A DNA stretch of 25,207 nt from Priapulus caudatus (GCF_000485595.1 NW_014578447.1:36804-62010), one strand, 5' to 3'; counted from the first letter of the stretch, positions 1 through 11,092 are shown. The notes: generated by a model not told the origin, from the letters alone. Numbers and translations: made by a program.

Positions 1-256
1 CTCCTTTCGGCAACGCTTCTCTAGTATCCCGTCTCATCTGGTTCGACGTTGCCTTGAACATTGGCAACGAACATGAACAAGGCATCGCACGTTTCCTTGG
101 CACGGTTGCCTTAAACTATGCCTGGGTAATCGTAGCTCCAAGAAACGGTATTGCGAGGATTAGAATATCCATTCCGTCCGTTGTATAAACAATCCGTCGC
201 ACAGCCTGGTCGGGCTAGCGTAATCGTTGGCCAACGGTTCAAACATGTACGCAGCT
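1..256. other. Left flank of the MULE insertion, no assigned gene
   Basis: This is host-side sequence left of the transposon. The plus strand is open from about 3 to 191 (62 codons without a stop, ending TAA), and the minus strand is open from the element down to 111. Neither translation resembles a family I recognise. The minus-strand frame continues in phase into the right flank if the transposon is removed (see findings), so this could be part of a disrupted gene, but a chance ORF is equally possible. Confidence 0.4.
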
Positions 257-265
257 GAATACAAC
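257..265. repeat. Target-site duplication, left copy (9 bp)
   Basis: GAATACAAC lies directly outside the left inverted repeat and recurs exactly at 11305-11313 outside the right one. Nine bp is the usual target duplication length for Mutator-like elements, so length and position both support the element borders. Confidence 0.93.
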
Positions 266-455
266 ACTCGCAGCTAGGGCCTGCATACCTCCCAAAGTGA
301 CCGACCAATCAGAGCGCTCAGAGTTGACACACCCCCACTCGCAGCTCGCAGCCCGCAGCTCAGGCATTAAAGCTAATGCGATGTTTTGTGGTATCCATGG
401 CTACCTTTGTGTGTACATGGCAATCTAGCTTTAATAATAATAGCGGCAATCGGCC
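266..455 (+). repeat. MULE left terminal inverted repeat
   Basis: Blocks match the reverse complement of the right end in order: the outer block with CTCGCAGCTAGGGCCTGCAT and CCTCCCAAAGT, then CGCAGCTCAGGCA.TAAAGCT.ATGCGATG, then GTACATGGC.ATCTAGCTTTAAT. Short indels separate the blocks. The motif CGCAGCT recurs several times (about 269, 342, 356) and may be bound by the transposase, which is inference. The inner border is approximate. Confidence 0.88.
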
Positions 456-616
456 ATTCATTATTGACATGCCGGTGCGGGACCGGCACTTATGTTTTCG
501 TGTATGTATGTTGTGTTATATTATGTTTATGTTTCACTTGTGTTTTCGTGCCTACTGAAACAAATCCGAGGTACAATTCCGCGAAAATTATATTGACTGC
601 CGTTGACATTGAAACT

Positions 617-1702
617 ATGATGAAGGCTGCAATCGAGCAATGGCTAGATGCTGCCATAACACTGCCATCAACGAATTGCAATGTCCCAAATACAAACTGG
701 CTGAATGAGTTCCGAGATTGGCTTCGGCAACATGAGGATTCAGACATTTTAGTATATCCGGCAACTTCAACCAAAGATCTTCTCACTCTCTGTGATGTTG
801 GCTGGATGGAACTTCAAACAATAAGTGCATTTCTACCAGTAATCAACCATTCGGCAAATGGTAGAAAGGCAATGGCATTCAGCAATCTTGCTGAATTACA
901 AGATGATGATCTTGAGAAAACTTTAGCAGCAGAGCTCAGTAATGTAAACAACATTGCTTTCATTCTACATGTTGGCAGGGATAGTGGCCAAACCTACGTT
1001 TCATCACACGCCTTAACCGGCAATCACTGGTCAATGTTAACAGTCGATCTTCGAATTGGATCTTTCCAGTATTTTGATAGTTTGTGTTGGCCAGTTCCGA
1101 GAAATTTAAAGAACCCACTCGAAAGGGTTATAAAGGCAATAATAAAGGTGCGTTCCATCGAAGTAACAGTCCCTACCGACATTTCATGTGCCCATCCTAG
1201 TAGCAGCAGTATTCACGTGTGTACTGGGGACTGTCTGATTAACTACCCCATTAAGCAATGTGGCAATGTTTGCGGAGCAATCACTGTTCTAATGGCAGCA
1301 GTTTTTGTGCAAGCTCCCACCTATTGGCAGAACGTGATTCAGTCACCAGTTCGTATGTCGTCTTGTTGGCTTCGAAATCCCACTGCCAACTCATCGTATA
1401 TTCGCAAGGTACTAATATCTTGGTTGATGCAGCAGCGTATAGATATGTCCAATCTTGGCATCCAGGATGCGCAAATTCAGGCTCAAGGTACAGTCAACAG
1501 CAACGCTTTTACAGTAGAAAAGCGTAACGAGGAGATTTTCAAATGCAAAGAAAAGACAAGGAAGCATCGTGAGATGCGATCTTCTCAACAAAGTGCGGAA
1601 GCACAACCAGAAAGTATTATTGAAATCTCGACGTCTTCGGAGGACTGTAGTGTTGATCGGTTGGCAGACTTCGTGGATGAAGAGCCAGTAAAAAAAAAGC
1701 AT
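617..1702 (+). CDS. MULE gene exon 1: Ulp1-like (C48) cysteine protease domain
   Basis: This exon encodes 362 residues of a predicted desumoylating-type cysteine protease. ATG 617 is the first in-frame ATG; the frame stays open upstream into the TIR but without an ATG. The catalytic set is visible: His in NHWSML (codon 1025), Asp in QYFDSL (codon 1076, 17 residues later, the spacing of yeast Ulp1), Gln in IKQCGN (codon 1256) and Cys in NVCGAI (codon 1271). Gln and Cys are five residues apart, where yeast Ulp1 has six. The C-terminal 90 residues are charged and Ser/Glu/Lys-rich. The exon ends at a GTAGGT donor (1703) in phase 0; reading through gives a stop after three codons. A separate, unspliced protease product is possible. 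Its role in transposition is unknown. Confidence 0.82.
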
Positions 1703-2275
1703 GTAGGTATTTAATTTACAATTTTGTGTTGTTTTAGCAAAAAACTTATTAAAACTTTTAAACTCAAAAAGTAATGAACTTTGGCTAAAAAACACTTTTA
1801 TTTCGGTGAATTGGAAAAAAAATTTGTCGATCTCAAACCACAGAGAAGAGTTTCTTACAAGAATAAGTGTCTTATCTATACCGAACGTAGGTATCTTATT
1901 GTAAGGAGTTTTCATTGAGAGAAATATCCATGTTTTGTGGAAATTTGACAAAAGTTCGAATAGAAACAATGGCGAGTGTAGCTTTGCATCCCACACTCGA
2001 ACTCGTGACTCTGAGTAATTACAAGGTATTGTTGTAGTACACGACAAACATATTATCTCAAATTAATTTTAATTTTTGAGACCTTAGCAATGAACTATTG
2101 ACACGCCAAATAGATTGCAGGTGAGCCTTGAATCGCATTTATGTCAGTCTCTGAGATATTAGTACAAACCCTTTTCTAAAGGCTAGATATTTGTTTTTTT
2201 ATTTTATCTAAGGAAAATCATACAATTTTCATTCTTGTCAAAGTTTCAATTTCAAGTTTGAGATATTTTTTTTAG

Positions 2276-2407
2276 GGTGAAAGTCAAATATACAACGTGG
2301 TAGAAGTTGAAAGTAGCGGAGAAACCTTAGATTTTGTAGATGTTAAGGTTGATCGCGCAAATCAACAGAAGAATGTAGACCAAGTGGCTGAAAGCTCTGC
2401 ACCCACT
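2276..2407 (+). CDS. MULE gene exon 2: acidic linker
   Basis: This is a 44-codon exon with a TTTTTTTTAG acceptor (AG at 2274-2275) and a consensus GTAAGT donor at 2408. It is open in phase 0, matching the phase-0 end of the protease exon and the phase-0 start of the next exon. The peptide is rich in Glu, Asp, Val and Ser, with no recognisable fold, and reads as a flexible linker. The exon is short, so support rests mainly on splice signals and phase. Confidence 0.6.
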
Positions 2408-2653
2408 GTAAGTATAGGGAAAAACACCATCTAAGACTCTAAGTTATAAGTAGTATTTTGTAACAAGAAGTTAGTTTTCAGTTGCCTAAAGTGAAAGAGT
2501 AAATTTTCCTCAACATTAAAAAAACGTTTCAGTCGCAGTCTTTATAAAGTTTGTCTAATTTTTGCAGAACAGCAGGATTAAAGTTCATTTTTAGGTAAAA
2601 GCAAACTGGCGACATGAGAAATTTTTATGATCACATTTCTAACAAGAATCCAC

Positions 2654-2730
2654 GCTGATATGGCGTAATTGTCAGAGCGTTGAAGCTTATTGTCCGCGGA
2701 GGCAGGTGCAGATTTCGCCCTGGCAATGTC
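2654..2730 (+). repeat. tRNA-like sequence, probable SINE head or tRNA relic in intron 2
   Basis: TGGCGTAATTGTCAGAGCG resembles a tRNA A-box arm and GCAGATTTCGCCCTG, about 45 bases later, resembles a degenerate B box, with a plausible anticodon region between them. The spacing suits a tRNA-derived SINE head. I see no clear poly-A tail or flanking duplication. No functional tRNA is claimed. Confidence 0.42.
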
Positions 2731-2872
2731 AATTTTGATTTAACAGGTTTTCCTTCTCTAGTTTCTGAATAGTAATTTCTATAAATGAAGAATTGCTTTG
2801 TAAGCAGGTTAGAGTGATTATTAGAAAAATCAAATCTCTTATGGCACGTCTCTTCTATATCTTTATTTACAG

Positions 2873-3093
2873 ACTCAGGAACGTAGCAGAAAATGTCCAG
2901 TAAAAAAAAAAATCAAAACTACTGGAAATTCAAAGCAGGCAAAAAAGAGCAGGGTAAATTGTGGTGATTGTGGAGAAACATTCAGTTCTGTCCACTGCCT
3001 TTACAAGCATCGTAAGCGTCAATTACATCCATCTGACGAGCCACAGCGTGAGAGAAACATGCCTATAACGTGTGTGCAGTGCTCCGACTTCAG
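2873..3093 (+). CDS. MULE gene exon 3: basic segment with C2H2 zinc finger
   Basis: This exon of 73 codons plus two bases starts after a TTTATTTACAG acceptor and ends at a GTAACT donor (3094). It begins with a Lys/Arg-rich stretch that could be a nuclear signal. Then comes a C2H2 finger, CGDCGETFSSVHCLYKHRKR followed by QLH, with Cys, Cys, Phe, Leu, His and His in the usual order. The last residues, TCVQC, start a second finger whose His residues would come from the next exon (LVEHVTVRH). Phase 2 at the donor matches the next exon exactly, so the finger is split by an intron. DNA binding is the likely role. Confidence 0.72.
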
Positions 3094-3638
3094 GTAACTT
3101 TAGTTGTGTTACGTAGCTAAACTGCTAAACTGAATAAAGCTAACAAGGTAAAATTTCTTTCACGTTGCAGGAATATCCAAACAGTTTAGTATAAATTTTA
3201 AAACTCAATTATTATCAATTTTATACCCTAATATAACCAGCTGAAGGTTCAATTCCTCCTAATTTCAATTTTGTTTATAACCTCTCTTGCTGATGTTATT
3301 TACCTTCAACGTCATACCTCAAATCATACAAGTGTGTTTGTTAAGTGCACATTGGAGCAATAAGGGTCTAGCGTTTAGACGTTCCGATTACATACTTCTA
3401 CATAGTTGCATAATTTGATAGAAATTGGGAAAGAGATTCGATATAAGGGGTAAATTGACTCACAATTGTCATAGGACTGGCATTTTCACATTTGAAAATG
3501 AAAAGATTCATTAGAATTTCTAACCTATGACGCCATTGTACTGAGCTCAAAGCTCAAACAACTATTAAAATCCAGATAACACTCTTAATAAGAGTCCTAA
3601 TTGTTGTCCTTGTTAAGGGTCTTTATTTCATTTAACAG

Positions 3639-5455
3639 ATGCGCAACGATGGAAATTCTTGTAGAGCATGTGACAGTGAGACACGGAGAGAAGCTGGAGG
3701 TTGCAAACCATCAGTTTGAAACGACCAGAGAATTTCTGACTTGGCAAGTGAACATCGAGAAAGAAACTACCTCATGGTTTGTGAAATATCGAAAAAGAGA
3801 GGGAAAGCAGCATACAATTGATTGGTTCAGATGTAACAGAACGGGTACTTACAAACCACGTGGCACAGCGAAAAGAGCAATAAAGCAGCAAGGCACATCA
3901 AAAATTAACGGGTACTGCACGGCTCACATGAAGGTAACGACATCAAAGTGCGATGGCAAGGTGACAGTGGAAGGCTGTCTGGGGCATTTTGGTCATCCGC
4001 TTAAACTTGGCCACTTGCGAATTCCCGATCAAATTAGACAAACCATTGCTGGTAAGCTAGCGAAGGGAGTCACTATTGAGTCTGTTTTAGACCAGATTCG
4101 CAATAGCACCCAGGATGGCATATCAAGGGAGCATCTAATTGACCGAAAGGATATAATAAATGTGAAACATCAATTTAACGTAGATCTCATGGAAAAAGAC
4201 TCCAAAGACACGAGAAGCATTCACTATTGGGTAAATGAGCTTGAAAAGGGTGAATTCAACCCCGTCGTTGTCTACAAGCCCCCAAGGGATAGAAGGATAT
4301 TCTTTGCCAAATGATGATTTCCTGCTTGGCATTCAAACCAAGTACCAACTAGACAAATTTATACAGCACGGAAAAAAAATCGTCTGTATGGATTCAACAC
4401 ATAAAACAAATCAATACGACTTTCAATTAATCTCAGTCCTTGTTATTGATGAGTTTGGAGAAGGAGTACCTGTTGCATGGCTGATCTCAAACAGAGAAGA
4501 TCAACTGGTTTTGTCCCCGTTTCTAGCAGCTATTGCAGCAAGGGCAGGGGCAATCAAAACCTGTGTATTCATGTCAGATGATGCAAATAATTTTTACAAT
4601 GCATGGGTTCTCAATTTTCCCAAGCCACAGAAGAAATTGATCTGTGCATGGCATATCGACAAAAATTGGCGAAAGGGGCTTAGAACGCACATCTCAGCAA
4701 AGGATGACATGGCTGAAGTATATGCTGCCCTCAAAACCATGCAATTTGAAGCGAGCGAGACCCAATTTCGAAAGCAACTTCAAGAGTTTTGCGCATGGTG
4801 TGAGAAGACCTACCCGAGGTTTTACAATTATTTTTTCGATACATACGTTAGACGTGTCGAGCAATGGGCGCTATGTTTCCGAGTAGGTGCAGGCATTAAC
4901 ACGAATATGACAACCGAAGCATTCCACAATCTCCTTAAAGGACTCTACTTCCAGAGAAAGCAGAATAGGAGAATCGATCACTTGCTTGGTAAGCTTTTAA
5001 AAATAGCACGTGACAAGGTGTTTGACAGTCTCATCAAGAAGGAAAAGGGGAAGCGAACATACAAGCTCAGAGAATTAGATATGCGCCATAAAAGGGCAGA
5101 GGTAATTCAAGATGACGATATCCGCGAGCTTGATAACGCTAACTGGAAAGTTCGTTCTCAAGAAGAAAGAGATGTTTTACATTCCATCAAACTCATGAAA
5201 AAGTCATGTAATTGCTACGTCCATTGCTCAAGATGCGGAGTGTGCCAACACATGTATCGATGTGGCTGCACCGATTTTAACATTAGGGGAATTTCATGCA
5301 AGCACATCCACGCAGTTCATATGAAGCAACCAAATGGCAGCGAAGAAGCGAACTTAACGAGAATAAACGCCGACACCACAGTAAACGAAGATGTCGCAGA
5401 AAATCAAGATTATTTGTGTATTTGTGTCAAGGACCATATCAATATCAAGGTATAG
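3639..5455 (+). pseudogene. MULE gene exon 4: MULE transposase with SWIM finger, one frameshift
   Basis: The exon follows a TTTCATTTAACAG acceptor. The N-terminal part (to about 4010) has a Cys/His pattern (WFRCNR, YCTAHM, CLGHFGHPLKLGH) like the FAR1/WRKY-GCM1 domains of MULEs. The catalytic core has Asp in CMDSTHKTN (4391), Asp in MSDDANN (4577-4582), the CAWH motif (about 4647) and Glu in TTEAFHN (4916). A SWIM finger, CxCx8... CKH, spans 5261-5305. This order is that of the MULE transposases from which ZSWIM-type host genes derive. The frame changes at a run of five C (4279-4283), just before the core: the upstream frame ends in a stop at 4312-4314, the downstream frame runs to TAG 5453-5455. 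A GTATAG after AAG (5450) could be a weak donor to further exons. Confidence 0.85.
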
Positions 5456-6170
5456 GTTGGTAGATTTGAAGAGTTTTCAGAAGCGAAATGGACTTGTGTG
5501 ATCTTGCTGAATCTTTGTTTTTATACATAATACACTATATATATATTGATTAAATGCAAGTTGGTAGATTACCTTTCCTTGGTAAACCTATACCATTAAT
5601 GTATAATCATTTTCAAAAAATCAATCAACCTAAGATTATTGAAGTTGATGATTGTAAGACTATTAAAAAACGCGAGGTGAATTTGCCATTTTGAAGGTAA
5701 ATCTTAATTGAGTTGGAGACCCCTTTTCATGAAACTTGTGTAACTTGTGTGGCTGCACAGGCCTTGTGTACCATCAACAATATTCTCTTGTCAGAGACTT
5801 TAAAAACATACCTACCAATAAAACTTTTAACAGGCTCCAGAATTGTTTAATGATATGGTACAGTTATCTAGAAAAATCGTAGAAAGGTATATCCATTGGC
5901 CAAATTTTGTCAAATGGTCATAATATGTCCTGTCTGCTGCAGAAAAAGAAAAGAGTATAGTATTATAATAAACAACCTTCGGGGAACTGAAAAATGGAGA
6001 TTTTTACAATATACAAAAAATACCAACAAAGCCTAAGAAACCAAGGTAGTGATATTCAACAAAATTAGACAAATTAAATCAATTTCCACTGAAATAATAA
6101 CTTGTTTTATAGGGAAAATACCCCATTATAACAACATCTCTAGAAAAACATTTTTCCATACCTAGCTATA
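5456..6170. other. AT-rich stretch after the transposase; candidate poly(A) signal
   Basis: There is no coding sequence here. An AATAAA at 5817-5822, about 360 bases after the stop, is a plausible poly(A) signal for the MULE transcript. The rest is AT-rich with no clear repeats. Confidence 0.4.
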
Positions 6171-6325
6171 TAGTCTGTGGGCTTATGTATAAAAAGCAAA
6201 ATTTTGGGTAGATTCTTGGCACCCATGTTTAAACACACCTAGAAACATCACTGATTAAGAAAAAAATGGGTGCCAGTTTTTCCATAAACATTTAGGGCCG
6301 CCATTTTGAATTTCAAAATGGCGGC
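6171..6325 (+). repeat. Inner inverted repeat, left arm
   Basis: This arm matches the reverse complement of 10398-10577 block by block: TAGTCT.TGGGCTTATGTATA, GGTAGATT.CTTGGCAC.CAT, TTTAAACACA.CTAGAAAC, AAAAATGGGTGCCAG and CCATTTTGAATTTCAAAATG. The inner end is a short palindrome (CCATTTTGA and TCAAAATGG). Identity is partial, so it is older than, or evolves faster than, the outer TIRs. Confidence 0.78.
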
Positions 6326-6640
6326 GTTTTTTAAAGCGATTTGTATTATTTTTTGGTATTCAACGTTATTTTAAACGTATAATCGAAATGCGTTCATAGA
6401 GTTTGGGTACCAAATGAATTATAGTTGAGACAACTTTTCATCTAAACTCTGTTTGCATGGATAGAAACAGGTTTGCGACGTTATTATAAAAAAATATATA
6501 TAATCTTACCACGCATTTTTAAATTTTTAAACGCAATCGGACTCCATTTTAGTTTTTAACTTTGTATTTCTAGTCAAGACATATATCTAATCAAGTCATA
6601 ATTTTATAAATGTTTTAAATAATTTAAGGTCTTGACGACG
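6326..6640. other. AT-rich spacer inside the inner inverted repeats
   Basis: The sequence is AT-rich with no gene. Any similarity between this spacer and the corresponding stretch inside the right arm (10000-10397) is too weak to call. Confidence 0.35.
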
Positions 6641-9600
6641 CATGGCAAGAAGCAGATCTGTACAGTAGCGTGACTGCATGTATCACAGATTTTAAATGGC
6701 AAGGTCATCTACAACAGAGCGACTCGAAGGCGCCACCAGTTAATCTCTCAGCACTTGCCGATCTTCTGGATGGGAGAAATTCCTTGAGGATCACCCAGTT
6801 GTACGTGACGCGGCCTTGGGTAGCCAGCGTAAAAAGCAGCTGACTGAAGCCACTGCCGGCCTCCAGATAGAACACAGGCCGACTTGCGCGAAGGCGCCTT
6901 AGGCATTCAAAATGACAATCAATAGACCTCCTTAAATCTGAGAAACAGCTTACGCAAGAGTTTGACGTGTCCGCTAAGATCGACGCATCCTCAATGTTTT
7001 CACACATCCGGCCTAGGCCACTCGTCACCATGCGGCCACGGTAGTTACAGTTCCAGAAGGCCTAATACGGGAAGGTTTAACTGGCACCAAGCTATCTAAA
7101 CTTGCAGACATCACGTCCTTGGAAAGCATCCTTTTGCTAGTGTTACTTTTCTGACTAATGCCAGGGCTAGCATTATGCTCCGAAACATTCCAGAGCCTCC
7201 AGTTCCGCACGCCCCACTGGATGCCCATAAAACCCCTGATTCGCAGATCTCCTAAGCCAGAGCACTCTACCCACTAATCCGGGTGACCGTTTTGCCCTTC
7301 AGGTACGTACCCAATACCCAGCCACCCGATATCTCTAAGCTCCACCGACCCGTCACTTTCCGCGAGTCGTGATTCAGCGTATGGAACCACCGCTCAATCA
7401 AAATCTCAACACTCCCGCACCCTCATAGAGCCGTCCCAAGGCGCCGACCTACCATCTCGCCCACTCCACCCACCACATCCTCCTCATGAAATAACATTCA
7501 ACATCTCCAGTACGCATCTCTGAGTTAATTGTCTCTCACCTCTCCGGAGCGATTGTTCCGCCACGAAGCTGGTGCCATGATCAGAACGACTGTAGCTCAC
7601 TACTCACTCGGCACAATGCCCCACCAACAGCACCTCCTACTCACTCCTCTGTCCCAACCTATTGGCTCGGCCCAAGAAACGCCCAGTTGCCCCTCCAGCG
7701 TGAAGTCCGAGTCGCTAGCACCCCTGAGAATCGCCTATATCAAACAGCGAGGCTCAGTCAGCCCCCCACTGGCTCCGCAAGCCCATGCCACGCGAGCCTC
7801 GCACACATCTCTCTGTCACACCGCGCGCGCTCCGCCTGCTCATCTGGTACCACCACCGACCGCTCAGCTCTACAAGGCCTCACGGACCACCTCCCAATCC
7901 TGCCCCCAGACCGCCAACCCTTTCACACCAAAAGAATCATCGAACCGCTCCAACGCCTACTCCGCCAATGGCATTGGAACAGCCTTGTCTGTAACTATCA
8001 CGCCATATCTTGCGCTCGAAAAAAGCCCACGGCTTTTGCTGACAGGAACGCCGATCTTCTGGAGTCGCAAATTTGGCTGGCACAAGATGACCAAGTCAAG
8101 CAGAAAGACATGCCGATGTCTGGCGCGCCCCCTGCCAAAAGGACATTAAATGAACGCAGGTCTGAGCGGGTGACCTTCAAGGCAACCACTATCACTCTTC
8201 TGCCCAGACTCGCCCTGCGTTATTGCCCGCGGTCCATTCGAGAGGTGTGATCCTTGGAAGAGTGATTGGCAATGTCGATGAGTTTGCCTACACGAACAAA
8301 GTTCTTCATGGGCCAACGGACTGGAGTCTATTCATCCCACTTACGGACACCGCTAAGCACAGCTGATACAAGGTTCCTGGAAGAATTTGGATGGCCAACG
8401 ACACACGTTCAAACTTCCTGCCACACGCTGCCCACCCGAGTTTGAAAGAGGGAATTGGAAGACGCTCGTCTTGGTAGTTGATGGCAATGGGCATGTTACA
8501 TGGAGGATGGCAATCAAGAACCTTTCAAGACTTGCCAAAGAGCTCTGCACACATACTTCGTCCACACTTCACTTGATCTCAAAGGCTCCGAGGATACTTG
8601 TCACGTGGCGAGTTATATTTGATAAGCTACAGCCAATAAAAGATCAATGTAAGAGAAATCAACCTTATGAGAGCGGACGCGAAACGCAATGTGGCGGTAA
8701 CTACAACTCCTACATAGTATCAACGGACCGCAAAACGCGGCATCAAACAGCACGCAAAGAGATGTTTCTCGGCCAGCAAGCGCCACAAGGATTCAGGCTA
8801 ACTCCACCTTGTCCCATGCAGTATCCGCGTCCTACAGCTGACGTCTCGAAGGTCATGACTGCCAACACCGGCAGAGGCATGACGCAATTATGAATGTGGA
8901 AATAATGCCTGGTGGTCAGCACACAGGAAGACAGGCGAACACTTCTATGATTTATCATGCTGATAAGAAGTTGCCAGAGCAAACGGGCATTAAGCGTTTC
9001 CACATTAAATATTCTCAAGACATCAGACTGATGCTGCCTTTTAAGGCTCTACGCAAGACGCCGCTACTGTGGCAACCATTCTGCGCTAATCATTGGGCGT
9101 CAAGCGAAAAAGACGACGATAAAAGTCTTCCTACAGCCTACAGCTTTGACCGGGCAGAAAATCAGCAGCTTTTGATAAACTGGCATGCTCTCACCAGGCG
9201 TGTGCATACCGACAGGACACATACCAGGGAAGAAGGCGAAAGCACAGGAATCCTTTGCAAACTTTCCTGCAAGGCACAGCCCCGCCGAGATCCTGTTAGC
9301 ACTAGCTGGTCTTGGGAAAAGGAGATCGAACGCGTCCGAAATAGGACTCTATACGACATGGCCTGACTGAAGATGTTCCTTTTTTTCTGACTTTTCCGTG
9401 TCCAAGTGGGAGTCCACATTGGGCAAGAAATAATGCTCAGATTTGTTTTGTGTTCAAGCAACGACTCAAAGATGATACAAGGAGTGTGGACGAACATGCC
9501 ACCGCGACTCACGGGAGCGCATATTCAACACTATATGCGGTGCCATGCCAGGCTAAGTGATCTTGTGCGTACGCAGGATTGGTATTGAAACCAACTTGTC

Positions 9601-9970
9601 TGGACCTCTGAACCTTGGGGTGGCAATGAACCTAGAACACAAAAATGCGACTGACAGTTCTTTTCTTTCAGGGGTTGGCTCTTAGGCGCTCACTCTCGTG
9701 CTTCAAGTCTGTGCTGAATGGAACTGTGGAGATAGCAAGTGGGCTTCGGCCCGAAGGTGCCTCTATTGCCAGAGGGAAAACAATGTGGTCTGGATGTCCG
9801 AACTTTTGCAAATGGGTGGAAATAGCGACACTCTGTCACGAACATACACCACCCAATGATTGAGCGAAGATCTAGAAGCATGATTGAAGCAATGAAACTA
9901 GTAACTTCCTGATTCATACGATGTAAGCAATTGTCGTAACCTTTAAAAAAAAATATTCCATTTTCCACTT
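6630..9970. other. Unrecognised GC-richer cargo block with overlapping open frames
   Basis: Base composition changes sharply at about 6630 and returns to AT-rich at about 9900. Several frames are open on both strands. Minus: 7228-7025 followed by 7031-6705, overlapping by seven bases. Plus: 7529-8149, 7687-8250, 8387-8893 and 8890-9366, the last two overlapping by four bases. On the plus strand the opening frame (about 6631-6841) looks protein-like with Trp, Asp and Leu-rich segments and then runs out of frame. None of the translations matches a family I know, and no frame stays open through the block. It may be captured host or retroelement sequence that has decayed, or a non-coding segment with few stops because of composition. 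No function is assigned. Confidence 0.45.
7224..7292 (-). repeat. tRNA-like sequence on the minus strand
   Basis: Read on the minus strand, ATTAGTGGGTAGAGTGCTCT has the form of a tRNA D-arm/A box, followed by GGCTTAGGAGATCTGCGAATC, where an anticodon arm and a degenerate B box would be. This looks like a tRNA-derived SINE head or tRNA relic. The T-arm is poor, so a working tRNA is unlikely. Confidence 0.4.
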
Positions 9971-10397
9971 ATAAATTAAAATTTTATAGTATGAACTACA
10001 TCTTCTAACATTATTTCTTATAAGCTGTTCTTGGAACGGACTGGTCTAAAGAGTGTTCCAATCAAAATACGGTTGTTAGTTATTGCAGAATCCTCATATG
10101 GCCAACTGAAAACATATGAGTTAGACACCAAAAAAAAAATCTTCCAATGTCCATTTGGCTACAAACGTTATGACATTTACGTTAGCAAAAGCACTGAAAT
10201 ATAGTGGACCATCTTAGCATTTCTGTCCTATTTCTGGCAGTATATCGAGTTGCTCTAATGTTGCTTTCCAATAATCTTTGATTCCTTTATATGAGTAGTT
10301 TAAATAATAATAGGAAATAAATATTGTATGAGACATATCTGAATTGAAATAGCTTATGGTTTATATGCATTAGTTAAAAAAAAGAAGATTTCTGAAT
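9971..10397. other. AT-rich spacer, no gene seen
   Basis: This is AT-rich sequence between the cargo block and the right inner repeat arm. I see short A runs but no coding frame or clear repeat. Confidence 0.35.
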
Positions 10398-10577
10398 GGA
10401 CCCATTTTGAAATTCAAAATGGAGGACGGCCTAAGATGTACATGGAAAACACTGGCACCCATTTTTTCGTTAATCAGGTGAAAGTTTCTAGATGTGTTTA
10501 AAAATGAGTGCCAAGAAATCTACCACAAAAAATGAAACCAACAAGATCTAGGAAAATATACATAAGCCCATAGACTA
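10398..10577 (-). repeat. Inner inverted repeat, right arm
   Basis: This is the partner of 6171-6325. From the inside out it has the CCATTTTGAAATTCAAAATGG palindrome-like end, CTGGCACCCATTTTTTCGTTAAT, TCTAGATGTGTTTAAA.ATGAGTGCCAAGAAATCTACC and CATAAGCCCATAGACTA. The outer end is followed by ATA and the left arm is preceded by ATA, a possible but weak 3-bp duplication. Confidence 0.78.
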
Positions 10578-11092
10578 ATAGGCAAACTTGTAAGATGCAT
10601 ACCCATTGAAATGCCACATCACCATAGATGTACATTCCAAATTTTAAGTGCCTAATGTTTTAAATTAAATTTTAAGCTAACTTTAACTTTAAAACTTATT
10701 CTTATCTCTCTAGAGAATTCACATTAGAATGTAATAAATTCTTAGACAACTTTAAAATTGTTTAGAGGTTCTTGTATTCTTGTATTGTTATGTTAGCGTA
10801 AGGTTGAAGAACTGTAAATCTCGTTGGTTGTGCTTTGGCACTTAAAATTCTATTTTTTTTACTAGAATAAATGTATACTGTTGTGTATCAAATGAATGTT
10901 TTCAGCGTGCTTGCTTGAGCTTCTTGATTTGATCATAGTTGAATAAAAAACAGATCTATTGAGTTTCACTGAAACTAGACGACGTGTCTTTCCACTTAAT
11001 CATAGATTAGGATTAAGAATATAATTAAAATAATAATAATAATAATATTTAATAAGAATTAATACAAGAAGAACAGATAAAAATAGTATTTC
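10578..11092. other. AT-rich right interior of the MULE, no gene seen
   Basis: There is no convincing coding frame. The stretch has T- and A-rich runs, a TAATAATAATAATAAT-like microsatellite at about 11028-11048, and an AATAAA near 10866. Confidence 0.4.

Noticed and set aside
3-191. Plus-strand open frame as a host exon
   Set aside because: It is only 62 codons with no recognised similarity; kept as a note in the flank entry.
386-616. Upstream extension of the protease frame to 386
   Set aside because: It has no in-frame ATG, overlaps the TIR and encodes a Cys/Val-rich run unlike a protease; ATG 617 fits better.
1412-2047. Minus-strand frame of 211 codons
   Set aside because: It overlaps the protease exon and intron in antisense, with Phe/Lys-rich content from AT-rich DNA; no domain seen.
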